A stretch of DNA of 64,000 nucleotides, from the NCBI RefSeq assembly GCF_002858745.1, contig NZ_PJRO01000009.1, forward strand, positions 153,729 through 217,728, read 5' to 3'. Position 1 is the first letter of the stretch. Each line of letters starts with the position of its first letter. This DNA comes from Mesorhizobium loti. GTDB taxonomy: Bacteria; Pseudomonadota; Alphaproteobacteria; Rhizobiales; Rhizobiaceae. Made by a program: the position numbers and the translations under genes. Positions 34,343 through 42,552 of the stretch are shown here, in pieces. Below the pieces are notes generated by a model. The model made no database searches. It was not told where the DNA came from and saw only the letters and a program-made list of their open reading frames with translations.

Positions 34343-34690
34343 TTGACCATCACCATGTACGGCATCCCGAACTGCGACACGATCAAGAAGGCGCGCGTCT
34401 GGCTGGACGGCCACAAGGTCGATTTCGCTTTTCACGACTATCGCGCCTCGGGCCTGGAGGCCGATCGTCTGCAGGGCTGGATCGACAGGCTGGGCTGGGA
34501 AGTCCTGCTCAACAAGGCGAGCACCACCTTCAGGGAATTGCCGGACGACAAGAAGCAAAGCCTCGATGCGAGGAACGCCAAGGCATTGATGCTGGCCAGC
34601 CCGACGATGATCAAGCGTCCGGTACTCGAGGCGGGTGACCGTCTGCTGGTTGGTTTCAAGCCGGATGTCTACGAGCGCGAACTCGGCTGA
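34343..34690 (+). CDS. ArsC/Spx family reductase-like protein (YffB type)
   Basis: This 115-residue thioredoxin-fold protein has MYGIPNCDTIKKARVWLD, with a single N-terminal Cys, and the ...MIKRPVLE segment of ArsC/Spx/YffB proteins. The TTG at 34343 is chosen because GAGGA lies seven bases upstream and relatives begin M-T-I-T-x-Y-G-I; the ATG at 34355 would be too far from it. A lone gene without ars neighbours is more likely a YffB-type, possibly glutathione-dependent, reductase than an arsenate detoxification enzyme. Confidence 0.8.
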   Translation: MTITMYGIPNCDTIKKARVWLDGHKVDFAFHDYRASGLEADRLQGWIDRLGWEVLLNKASTTFRELPDDKKQSLDARNAKALMLASPTMIKRPVLEAGDRLLVGFKPDVYERELG

Positions 34691-34694
34691 TCGA

Positions 34695-34906
34695 GGTGCG
34701 TCCTTCGAGGTTCGCCCACCTTGGACTGTGCAGTCTATCCAAGGTTATGCGGGCTCACACCTCAGGATGAGGACCGTCGCGCTGGCGCATTGCGATGACC
34801 CCGAGTTGCCGGCACCGCTGAACGGTCCTCATCCTGAGGTGTGAGCCCGCAATGTGTCCGAAGTAAAAGGTACGGCTCCATGCGGGCGAGCCTCGAAGGA
34901 CGCACC
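34695..34906. repeat. Long palindromic intergenic element, copy 1
   Basis: Outer arms begin GGTGCGTCCTTCGAGG and end CCTCGAAGGACGCACC. The inner arms (34748-34777 and 34822-34851) are perfect 30-base inverted repeats containing CACACCTCAGGATGAGGACC. The 212-base element has a second copy at 50646-50866. It lies between convergent genes and carries no gene. Confidence 0.8.
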
Positions 34907-34924
34907 CAGACAACCACGTCAGCG

Positions 34925-35281
34925 CTATGCCTTTTCTTGCAGATAACCCGCCAGCGCCACGGCATTGTTGTAGCGCTGCTCGTGCGCGCCATAGAGCAAA
35001 GTGACTCGACCGTGCTCCAGCAGGCTGGCCAGTTCGCGCAGCGGCTCCTGCCTGTCGGCCAGTTCACCCTGATATCGCTTCTGGAATTCCTCCCACCGCT
35101 CGGGCTGGTGATCGAACCATTTGCGCAAGGCATCGCTTGGTGCGATGTCCTTTAGCCATAGGGTCAAGGCGGCCTTTTCTTTGCTCACGCCGCGTGGCCA
35201 GACACGATCGACCAGGACACGCTGGCCGTCCGAAGCCGCAACTGGCTCGTAAATCCGCTTGACGACGATATCGAAAGCTAT
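34925..35281 (-). CDS. DUF488 family protein with apparent ATA start codon
   Basis: Family resemblance begins upstream of any ATG or GTG: IVVKRIYEP...GQRVLVDRVWPRGVSKEKAAL, then WLKDIAPSDALRKWFDH, WEEFQKRY and LLYGAHEQRYNNAVAL. The full-length reading (118 residues) starts at ATA (35279-35281), five bases after a perfect GGAGGTGA ribosome site. Starting at the in-frame GTG (35188) would remove the conserved N-terminal third. Either ATA is used as a rare start or an ATG has mutated and the gene is poorly expressed. Function of the family is unknown. Confidence 0.72.
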   Translation of the reverse strand: MAFDIVVKRIYEPVAASDGQRVLVDRVWPRGVSKEKAALTLWLKDIAPSDALRKWFDHQPERWEEFQKRYQGELADRQEPLRELASLLEHGRVTLLYGAHEQRYNNAVALAGYLQEKA

Positions 35282-35355
35282 GGGGTCACCTCCATGGAGC
35301 GCCGCGCGTCCAGCCGGGCGGAAGAGTTCGCCCGAATGCAGTCAGACGATCTCCG

Positions 35356-36612
35356 TCAGGCCCACTCGCCCTTGCGCATCACTGGCACCGTGCTGCCATC
35401 CTTGTTGACGCCGTCGATGTCGACCTTGTTGGAGCCGATCATCCAGTCGATATGGATAAAGCTCTTGTTGCCGCCGCGTGCTGCGATCTCTTCCTGTGAG
35501 AGCTTGTCGCCGCCGACAAAACACTTCGAATAGCATTGGCCGAGCGCAATATGGCACGAGGCGTTTTCGTCGAACAGCGTGTTGTAGAACAGGATGCCGC
35601 TTGCCGAGATCGGCGAGGAATGCGGCACCAGTGCCACTTCGCCCAGCCGGCGCGCGCCTTCGTCGGTGTCCAGCACTTTCTGCAGCACGTCTTCGCCCTT
35701 CGTGGCTTTGGCTTCTACGATGCGGCCTTCTTCGAAACGCACCGAAATCTCGTCGATCAGCGTGCCCTGGTAGGACAGCGGCTTGGTTGAGGACACGTGG
35801 CCGGTCACCCGGTGCGCATGCGGCGTGGTGAAGACTTCCTCGGTCGGGATGTTCGGATTGCAGGTTATGCCGTTCTTGGCGGTCGAGGCGCCACCCATCC
35901 ATTCGTGCCCGTCTGCGAGGCCAACGGTCAGGTCCGTACCCGGACCCTTGAAATGCAAGGCGTGGAAATTGTGCCCGTTCAGCCATTTCGTGCGTTCGGC
36001 CAGCGCGGCGTTGTGCGCCTTCCAGGCACCGATCGGGTCGTCATTGTCGACGCGGCTGGCCGCAAAGATCGCATCCGCCAGCTTGGCGACCGCGACATCG
36101 TCGGTCTCACCCGGGAACACCTGTTTTGCCCAGGCGAGTTCCGGATAGGCGACGATGTTCCAGTTGATGTCGAAGCCGGTGATCTTTTCCAGCGCCGGCT
36201 GGTAGGCGATCGAATTCGCCTTGTTGGCGCGCGAAACCCTGGAAGGATCCTGGGCCGACAGCAGCGACGGGTCGTCGCCGCGAACGGCAAGCCGCGCCGC
36301 ATTGTTGGAGAAGGCCTTGGCCATGCCTTCGTAGAGCCAGCCGGCAGCACGGTCGAAACCGGCGTCGGCACCGTAGCGGAAACGGGCCAGCGTGATCTCG
36401 TCGTCGTTGAAGATCGGCGTCACCAGTCCGGCGCCGGCCTTGTAGGCATGCTCGACGATTTTGCGGGTCAGCGGCAGCGCGGCGATCGAGGAGGTCAGCA
36501 CCAGATCCTGGCCCGGCTGCAACTGCAAGCCAACCTTGATGACCACTTCGGCCAGGCGTTCGAGTTTCACCGGATCGATGGCAGCGGAAAAATCGCGGGC
36601 GTGGGATGTCAT
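35356..36612 (-). CDS. M29 family aminopeptidase
   Basis: This 418-residue metallopeptidase matches the thermophilic aminopeptidase (M29) family in length and in landmarks LQPGQDLVLTSS, HNFHALHFKGPGTDLTVGL, EWMGGASTAKNGITCNPNIPTEEVFTTP and the tail IHIDWMIGS. Glu and His residues in the EVFTTP and LVPHSSP regions and the HID segment are the expected metal ligands. It is cytoplasmic and removes N-terminal residues from peptides. It stands alone between the DUF488 and LysR genes. Confidence 0.9.
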   Translation of the reverse strand: MTSHARDFSAAIDPVKLERLAEVVIKVGLQLQPGQDLVLTSSIAALPLTRKIVEHAYKAGAGLVTPIFNDDEITLARFRYGADAGFDRAAGWLYEGMAKAFSNNAARLAVRGDDPSLLSAQDPSRVSRANKANSIAYQPALEKITGFDINWNIVAYPELAWAKQVFPGETDDVAVAKLADAIFAASRVDNDDPIGAWKAHNAALAERTKWLNGHNFHALHFKGPGTDLTVGLADGHEWMGGASTAKNGITCNPNIPTEEVFTTPHAHRVTGHVSSTKPLSYQGTLIDEISVRFEEGRIVEAKATKGEDVLQKVLDTDEGARRLGEVALVPHSSPISASGILFYNTLFDENASCHIALGQCYSKCFVGGDKLSQEEIAARGGNKSFIHIDWMIGSNKVDIDGVNKDGSTVPVMRKGEWA

Positions 36613-36749
36613 GGTCAGGCCTCGGCTGTTGGTGATGTCATTCTACATAGACCGCCGGGGCGTTGCTTTCCACAGCGCATCGGCCCGAAAATCGGCTATC
36701 GATTTTCGGAAAGCACGATGCACAATTCAAAAAGTCAGACAATTAGTCC

Positions 36750-37670
36750 TCAGGCGATGGCACGCTCGCTCGGCGTGGCGAAGGTCGCCATCGTGGCCAC
36801 GATCTCTTCGCGCAGCCATGCTTTGAAGTCGCGCACCTTGCGACTCTCCGGCTCGCCGGGGGCTGTTACCATCCAATAGCCGAGCCCGCTCGGGGCACGC
36901 ACGCCGAAAGGAGCAACGAGGCGACCGTCAGCCAGCGCGTCGGCGCACAGCAATTGCCAACCCAGCATGACGCCATGGCCGGCAATGGTCGATTCCAGGC
37001 ATAACATCGGGTCGGTAAAGGAAGCGCCTTTTAGCAAAGTCACAGGTTCGGCGCCGGCCGCCCTGAACCAGCTCTCCCAGGCGATCATCGTGCGCTCGTC
37101 GGTGATTGCATAGGCTTTGGCCAGATCGGCGGGCGTCTTCAGTTTAGCCGCGATCGACGGCGCGCAAACCGGGAAGATCTCTTGCGCCAACAGCAGTTCC
37201 GCATGCAGGCCCGGCCATTTTCCGTCGCCGAGCCGGATGCCGATATCGACCTCGGAATTGCCGGGATCGACCAGCCTGACCGAAGCGTCGATGCGCAGCA
37301 GCACATTCGGATAGCGCGTGAAGTGCCGCGATAGCCTCGGCATCAGCCATTTCGAGGCGAAGGCCGGCGCCACCGACACCACCAGCGTGCAGCGTGAGGC
37401 ATCATCGGCGAGAGCCACAGCTTGCGTCAACTCGCGAAAGCCTTTGCCAAGCCGTGTCGCGAACTGGTTGCCGAAATCGGTCAGCACAAGGCCGGCGGGC
37501 GTGCGCTCGAACAGCGCGAGCCCGAGCTGCCTCTCTGTACGGTTGATTTGCTGGCTGACCGCGCTCGGCGAAACGCCAAGCTCGCTGGCCGCCGCCGACA
37601 GCGAGCCCAGCCGCGCGACGGCTTCCACGGTGCGCAGGCCGTTGAGATGGATTCGGTTCAAAGGAGCCAT
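36750..37670 (-). CDS. LysR family transcriptional regulator (GcvA-like)
   Basis: This 306-residue regulator has an N-terminal helix-turn-helix (VARLGSLSAAASELGVSPSAVSQQINRTERQLG) followed by FERTPAGLVLTDFG and a GcvA-type substrate-binding domain. It is divergent from a 66-residue gene and a YbfB-type MFS exporter, which it may control. Ligand unknown. Confidence 0.9.
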   Translation of the reverse strand: MAPLNRIHLNGLRTVEAVARLGSLSAAASELGVSPSAVSQQINRTERQLGLALFERTPAGLVLTDFGNQFATRLGKGFRELTQAVALADDASRCTLVVSVAPAFASKWLMPRLSRHFTRYPNVLLRIDASVRLVDPGNSEVDIGIRLGDGKWPGLHAELLLAQEIFPVCAPSIAAKLKTPADLAKAYAITDERTMIAWESWFRAAGAEPVTLLKGASFTDPMLCLESTIAGHGVMLGWQLLCADALADGRLVAPFGVRAPSGLGYWMVTAPGEPESRKVRDFKAWLREEIVATMATFATPSERAIA

Positions 37671-37760
37671 GAAGTTTTTCTAAACTCATGCCGCGCAAAT
37701 CTCAATTGAATCCCTGTGGTTTGATGGCAAAATCGCGGTTGAGAAAGAGGAGCCGCCGCC

Positions 37761-37961
37761 ATGACGCTTTTCTCCTTGCTGAACCCGTTTCGCGAATTGT
37801 TGCCAACCCGCCCGACCGACGGAGACATTGCCGGTTGGGTGCGCGATCCGCTTTCGCATCCGGTTTTCGACACGATGTCGGAGCGCGAACTGGGCGACAT
37901 GCCGTTCCGGCTGACCGCGCGGCAGACCGCTTTCGAGACGGCACACTGCTGCGGCGTCTGA
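37761..37961 (+). CDS. Small conserved-looking hypothetical protein
   Basis: A 66-residue frame begins MTLFSLLNPFRELLPTRP and has a good upstream AGAGGAG site, codon use like its neighbours, and no signal peptide or membrane helix. It ends 70 bases before the MFS gene, so it may be the first gene of that transcript, divergent from the LysR gene. I do not recognise a domain. The Cys-Cys pair near its C-terminus is the only notable residue feature. Confidence 0.5.
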   Translation: MTLFSLLNPFRELLPTRPTDGDIAGWVRDPLSHPVFDTMSERELGDMPFRLTARQTAFETAHCCGV

Positions 37962-38031
37962 CACAAGCCCGCCCAACTGGCCCAACCGAAACGCATTGCC
38001 TCGCAGACGCACAGTTTTATTGTGCGCTGCG

Positions 38032-39228
38032 ATGAACGACATCTTGGCCGCTCCGCTGCGCTTCGCCATTGCCGGCTTGATTGCCATGGCGGTCGCCATG
38101 GGCATCGGCCGCTTCGTCTACACGCCGATCCTGCCCGGCATGATGGAGGAACTGCATCTGTCGGCAGGCGACGCCGGCCTGATCGCCTCTTCCAACTATC
38201 TCGGTTATCTGCTCGGCGCTTTCGCTGCCGCCGGCGGTTGGGCGCATGGTCGCGAGCGTGTCGTCATGCTGGCTGCCTTGGCTGCCAGCGGCGTGCTGGC
38301 CGGCCTGATGGGATTGACGGATTCGACGCTGGCTTTCCTCGCCATCCGCTTCCTGGCCGGTGTTGCCAGCGCCTTCGTTATCGTCTTTCTGGCCGCGATC
38401 GTCTTCAGCCACCTCGCTGTCGCCGGCCGCAGCGGGCTGCAGGCATTGCATTTCAGCGGCGTCGGCCTGGGCATTGCCGGCTCCTCACTGATGATGGCCT
38501 TGCTGGTCAGCAGCCACGCCACCTGGGTGGCAGGCTGGATAGGGGCGGCAGTGCTTTCTCTTGCGGGTTTCATCGTGACCCTTTTGATGATCGATCGTGG
38601 CCCGGCGTTGAGTGGCGCTTCGGGACGAGAGCCGGCTCTGAAATGGAGTGCCCCGCTAGTGAAAGTCACCATCGCCTACGGCATGTTCGGCTTTGGTTAC
38701 ATCGTCACGGCCACCTTCCTTGTCGCCATCGTGCGCCAGGGCGGCGGCGGCCGCACCTTCGAGGCTATGGTCTGGATGGTGACCGGCCTGGCCGGCATGC
38801 CTTCGATCTGGTTGTGGCAGAAGATCGCCGGCCGGACCGGGCTCTATATCGCCTACGCGCTGGCGTCGCTGGTCGAGGCGGTGGGCGTGACGGCCAGCGT
38901 CGCGATGAGCCTGCCGGTAGGCCCATTGCTCGGCGGCTTCTTCCTCGGCGGCACCTTCATTGCCATCACCGCACTCGGCCTTCAGGTGGGCAGGGTACTG
39001 TCGCCGCAGGCACCGCGCCGCGCCTTCGCGCTGATGACTGCGGGCTTCGGCATCGGTCAGCTGATCGGCCCGCTGGTCGCGGGCATGCTGGCAGAGCGTT
39101 CCGGTGGCAGTTTCTTCGTGCCCTCGATCGCCGCAGCGGTCGTTCTGGTTGTCTCGGCGGCGATCGTCTGGTCGGCCGGCCGCGATGTCAAACAGCAAGT
39201 CCAAGAAGAAGCCCGCTCGCCAACGTGA
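38032..39228 (+). CDS. YbfB/YjiJ family MFS transporter
   Basis: This 398-residue 12-helix transporter starts LAAPLRFAIAGLIAMAVAMGIGRFVYTPILPGMM, the signature of the YbfB/YjiJ group of the major facilitator superfamily. Substrate unknown; many members are putative exporters. The start is the ATG at 38032; a small CGCACA/TGTGCG inverted repeat (38008-38026) sits five bases before it and may affect translation or regulation. The adjacent LysR gene is a candidate controller. Confidence 0.9.
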   Translation: MNDILAAPLRFAIAGLIAMAVAMGIGRFVYTPILPGMMEELHLSAGDAGLIASSNYLGYLLGAFAAAGGWAHGRERVVMLAALAASGVLAGLMGLTDSTLAFLAIRFLAGVASAFVIVFLAAIVFSHLAVAGRSGLQALHFSGVGLGIAGSSLMMALLVSSHATWVAGWIGAAVLSLAGFIVTLLMIDRGPALSGASGREPALKWSAPLVKVTIAYGMFGFGYIVTATFLVAIVRQGGGGRTFEAMVWMVTGLAGMPSIWLWQKIAGRTGLYIAYALASLVEAVGVTASVAMSLPVGPLLGGFFLGGTFIAITALGLQVGRVLSPQAPRRAFALMTAGFGIGQLIGPLVAGMLAERSGGSFFVPSIAAAVVLVVSAAIVWSAGRDVKQQVQEEARSPT

Positions 39229-39332
39229 CGAAAAAGTAATTCGCCGGCAGGCCCTGCTACCATTCCTTTGCCGCAAAAACTGTGACTTGATGCTTGCGAA
39301 TCGCAATCGCGCGTCATCTGGGGCAGGCCAAC

Positions 39333-40610
39333 GTGTTCGTATCTTTTTTCCCGAAGCCGAAGCTGTTTTTCCTTTCGGCCGCGGCGTGGTCGCTTTTCCT
39401 GATTTTGCTGTGGTTTTTCGGCGGACAGCAATTTGGTTCGGTATTGGGGCTTGGACCTGCTGATCCTGCCGTACCGGCCATCATCGGCATTAGCGTATTC
39501 TGGTCAAAGCCATTCCTGTGGTTCTACATTTATTACGCGGTAAGTGTCCTTGTATTCTATGCATTCTGGGCCTGGTTCGCGCCTCACCCCTGGCAGAATT
39601 GGTCGATCCTCGTCACATCACTGATCCTGTTCCTGATCTATTTCACTGTGCAGGTGAGCGTGGCGGTAAACAACTGGTACGGACCGTTTTACGATTACGT
39701 CCAAGGCCTGATGTCGGGGACAAGGCAATCAACCGACGCAGAGTATTATTGGGGGATAGCCAGTTTCGCCTGGTTGGCTCTGGTCGGCATGAATGTGCAG
39801 GTCATCAACATTTTCATCGTTCAGCACTGGATCTTCCGCTGGCGTACGGCGATGAACGATTACTTCATGGCGAACTGGGACAAGCTGCGCCATATCGAGG
39901 GTGCTGCGCAGCGCGTCCAGGAAGACACCATGCGCTTTTCCCAGATCATGGAAGACCTGGGTTCGTCGTTCGTGCAGTCGATCATGACGCTGATCGCTTT
40001 CTTGCCCGTTCTGATCCAGCTGCAGCAGCACATTACCGAATTGCCGCTTGTCGGCGCCATTCCCCAACCGCTCGTCGTTGCGGCGTTGGCCTGGTGTTTT
40101 TTCGGTACCATTGCCGTCATGGTCGCGGGAATCAAACTGCCTGGCTTGCAATTCCGCAACCAGCGCGTGGAGGCCGCCTATCGCAAGGAACTCGTCTATG
40201 GCGAGGATCATGCCGACAGAGCGCAGCCCGCTACAACCAGGGAATTGTTCACCAATGTCCGACGCAACTATTTCCGGCTCTATGGTCACTATGTCTATTT
40301 CAACATCGTTCGCTACACCTACCTGCAGGCAGACAATATCTATTCCGGTCTGATCCTGGGCCCGTCGTTGGTAGCGCATAAGATAACGTTTGGCGTGTTC
40401 AGCCAAATCTCCAATGCCTTCGGCCGAGTCACCAACTCGCTGCAGTTCCTGCTCAACTCCTGGTCGACGATTGTTGAGCTTCAGTCGATCCACAAGCGTT
40501 TGCGCGCGTTCGAAGCGACGCTGGCGGGCGAACCGCTGCCGGATATCGATCAGCATTATTTGGACCGTCAGAGCGGCGGCATGCGGCCCGAAGACCAGCC
40601 GGTCTCCTGA
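39333..40610 (+). CDS. bacA: BacA/SbmA family peptide transporter
   Basis: This 425-residue inner-membrane protein matches SbmA/BacA along its length: FVSFFPKPKLFFLS at the start, SVAVNNWYGPFYDY, FRWRTAMNDYFMANW, LRHIEGAAQRVQEDTMRF, IMTLIAFLPVL, VEAAYRKELVYGEDHADRA and the NSWSTIVELQSI tail. It takes up peptides, and in rhizobia it protects bacteroids against plant NCR peptides and affects very-long-chain fatty acid in lipid A. The GTG at 39333 matches the SbmA start; an upstream in-frame ATG (39294) adds 13 unlike residues. No ATPase domain, so BacA rather than BclA/Rv1819c type. Confidence 0.93.
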   Translation: MFVSFFPKPKLFFLSAAAWSLFLILLWFFGGQQFGSVLGLGPADPAVPAIIGISVFWSKPFLWFYIYYAVSVLVFYAFWAWFAPHPWQNWSILVTSLILFLIYFTVQVSVAVNNWYGPFYDYVQGLMSGTRQSTDAEYYWGIASFAWLALVGMNVQVINIFIVQHWIFRWRTAMNDYFMANWDKLRHIEGAAQRVQEDTMRFSQIMEDLGSSFVQSIMTLIAFLPVLIQLQQHITELPLVGAIPQPLVVAALAWCFFGTIAVMVAGIKLPGLQFRNQRVEAAYRKELVYGEDHADRAQPATTRELFTNVRRNYFRLYGHYVYFNIVRYTYLQADNIYSGLILGPSLVAHKITFGVFSQISNAFGRVTNSLQFLLNSWSTIVELQSIHKRLRAFEATLAGEPLPDIDQHYLDRQSGGMRPEDQPVS

Positions 40611-40639
40611 CCGGTTTCCTTTAGCAAACGATGGGCGGC

Positions 40640-41644
40640 TCAGCCGGCCACCGTCGCCGGCTTTGTCGGTTTGCCTCTGGCCAGATAGTCGCGATAGCTG
40701 ATGCATTCGACATCGGCCTTCACGCACACCTCGCCGGCGAAGCGCTCCAGCGCGTTCCAGTAGGTGCCGTCGTTCATCAGAGTGAAATGGAAGCCGAGTT
40801 CCAGCGGAAGGCGCTGACCGCCATATTGCTTGTCGAAAGCCGCGCGGAACGCTTCATAGGTACGCTCTTCGAATTCCTTGGCCTGGCTCGGTCGTTCGAA
40901 GCCACCGGAATGGCGCACGAACAGATTGTAGTCCATCGCGATCACCGGGCGCCGCTTCGGCCCTTCCGGGATCAGCGGCAGCGAGAAACGCGTCGTGTCC
41001 CCGGACGTCGTCGGCAAGGCAGGCCCTTGCGAGACACCACTGGCGTCATAGCTGAAACCCGCTTGCGGCAACGCCTGGTAGAGACCTTTGCCGGTCGACA
41101 GATACGGCGCGCGAAAACCCGTCACCGACTTGGCTAGATCACGCCAGCCGGCAGGTTCGGAGGGGATGCCGTTGATCGTGTAGGCGTTCTCCAGGATGCG
41201 CCGCGCGGCCGCAAGTTCGGCCAGCCAGTCGCTCTTGCTCCAGTCCTTGCCGTCGAAATGGCCGCAGGCATGGCTGCCGAGATCGTGGCCCTCTGCCACC
41301 GCCAGATTGATCTGCTCCAGCCGCTCCGCCACTTCTTCCTTCGAGGCGGCAAAGCCGATGTTCGATTTGCCGGTCCCTTTGGCAGGCGTGACATAGTCCT
41401 TGCGGGTCTCCTTCGAGAGAAGAAAGACGCAGGAGAGGAAATAGCTGAAATGCGCGCCGGTGCGTTGCGCCAGCGCCCGGCTGCGTTTCCACTGCGCGAT
41501 GTCGCGTGCATTGTCGAAGGAGATGATGACGACCTGCTTCGGCGCGGCGGGCATCCGCGATCGTGGCGGATCGGCAAGCGCCGCCGTCGCAGCGACGGCG
41601 ATCAGACTGGAGTACGCAAGCACACGGAACGGACTGGGCATCAT
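40640..41644 (-). CDS. Polysaccharide deacetylase family exported protein
   Basis: This 334-residue protein has a signal peptide (MMPSPFRVLAYSSLIAVAAT, cleaved near ALA). The mature part has a NodB-like pattern: VVIISFDNARD, EGHDLGSHACGHFDG with metal-binding His residues, and FRAPYL. Family members remove acetyl groups from chitin-like or peptidoglycan sugars in the periplasm. The start could be 41644 or 41665; neither has a strong ribosome site. It converges on bacA and has no obvious partner genes. Confidence 0.82.
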   Translation of the reverse strand: MMPSPFRVLAYSSLIAVAATAALADPPRSRMPAAPKQVVIISFDNARDIAQWKRSRALAQRTGAHFSYFLSCVFLLSKETRKDYVTPAKGTGKSNIGFAASKEEVAERLEQINLAVAEGHDLGSHACGHFDGKDWSKSDWLAELAAARRILENAYTINGIPSEPAGWRDLAKSVTGFRAPYLSTGKGLYQALPQAGFSYDASGVSQGPALPTTSGDTTRFSLPLIPEGPKRRPVIAMDYNLFVRHSGGFERPSQAKEFEERTYEAFRAAFDKQYGGQRLPLELGFHFTLMNDGTYWNALERFAGEVCVKADVECISYRDYLARGKPTKPATVAG

Positions 41645-41880
41645 CGGTACAAAACTGCAATTCATCCAGATGGATAAGCGATTGCCGCTGCCCGGGCAAT
41701 GGTGATGGCTCAACCGCCTAATCTCGAATTGTGGCTTCGGTACGGTCCCTGAAATGTTGAGGACGCGGACGAGAACGCCGATTTTCCGGCTCCCCCCTTC
41801 CATGCCGACAAAATTCCGCTACAAGGCGGGGCTTATCTTTTGGCTCGGCACCGTATGGCTGGGCGGCAACGGTTTGATTG

Positions 41881-42546
41881 ATGTCCGACGACAGTTTTAT
41901 CCGCGAAGTCAACGAAGAGATCCGCAGCGATCGTGCCAAGGCGCTATGGGACCGCTTTGGCCCGTTCCTGCTTGGCGCGGCCGTGCTGATCGTGCTCGGC
42001 ACTGCCGCTTTCGTTGGCTATCGCTATTGGGACACCAGCCGCGCCAACCGTTCCGGCGACGCGTTCTCGAAGGCGTTGACGCTGGCCAATGCCGGCAAGC
42101 AGGACGAGGCGTTGACGGCGCTTTCCGCACTGGAAAATGATGGCTACGGCGCCTACCCGCTGCTGGCTCGTATGCGCGCCGCCACCGTCAAGGCCGACAA
42201 GGGCGACTTCGCTGGTGCGGTCAAGGACTTCGACGATGTCGCCGCTGACGGTGCGATCCCGGCCTCGATCCGCGACATCGCCCGCCTGCGCGCCGGCCTG
42301 CTTCTGGTCGATCACGGCAGCTTCGCGGATGTTTCCAGTCGCGTCGAGACGCTGACCGCCGACACCAGCCCGTTGCGCCACACCGCGCGCGAGACGCTTG
42401 GGCTGTCGGCCTGGAAGGAAGGCAAGTCGAAGGACGCACTCAAGCTCTTCGAACAGATCGCCGCAGACGAAGGTGCACCGGGCAACACACGCCAGCGCGC
42501 CTCGATGATGGCCGATCTGATCCGCGGCTCCGGCAACGCATCGTGA
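41881..42546 (+). CDS. TPR-like membrane-anchored protein (YfgM-type, upstream of der)
   Basis: This 221-residue protein has one N-terminal membrane helix (about 25-46, FGPFLLGAAVLIVLGTAAFVGY) and a helical tetratricopeptide-type tail facing the periplasm (DAFSKALTLANAGKQDEALTAL...ALKLFEQIAADEGAPG). It resembles YfgM, an ancillary SecYEG-associated factor, and sits directly before der as in the E. coli yfgM-bamB-der order, though bamB is absent here. Six bases separate it from der, so they are probably co-transcribed. Confidence 0.82.
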   Translation: MSDDSFIREVNEEIRSDRAKALWDRFGPFLLGAAVLIVLGTAAFVGYRYWDTSRANRSGDAFSKALTLANAGKQDEALTALSALENDGYGAYPLLARMRAATVKADKGDFAGAVKDFDDVAADGAIPASIRDIARLRAGLLLVDHGSFADVSSRVETLTADTSPLRHTARETLGLSAWKEGKSKDALKLFEQIAADEGAPGNTRQRASMMADLIRGSGNAS

Positions 42547-42552
42547 TGGGTA

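Noticed and set aside
34343..34690. An arsenic resistance arsC
   Set aside because: No arsB, arsR or arsH nearby; the sequence fits the general YffB/Spx-like group equally well.
34118..34906. Insertion sequence or transposon
   Set aside because: Inverted repeats are present but there is no transposase and no target-site duplication that I can see; they look like short non-coding repeats.
38022..39239. A 405-codon frame overlapping the YbfB-type transporter in another plus-strand frame
   Set aside because: Arg/His-rich translation without membrane helices; the transporter frame is clearly the coding one.
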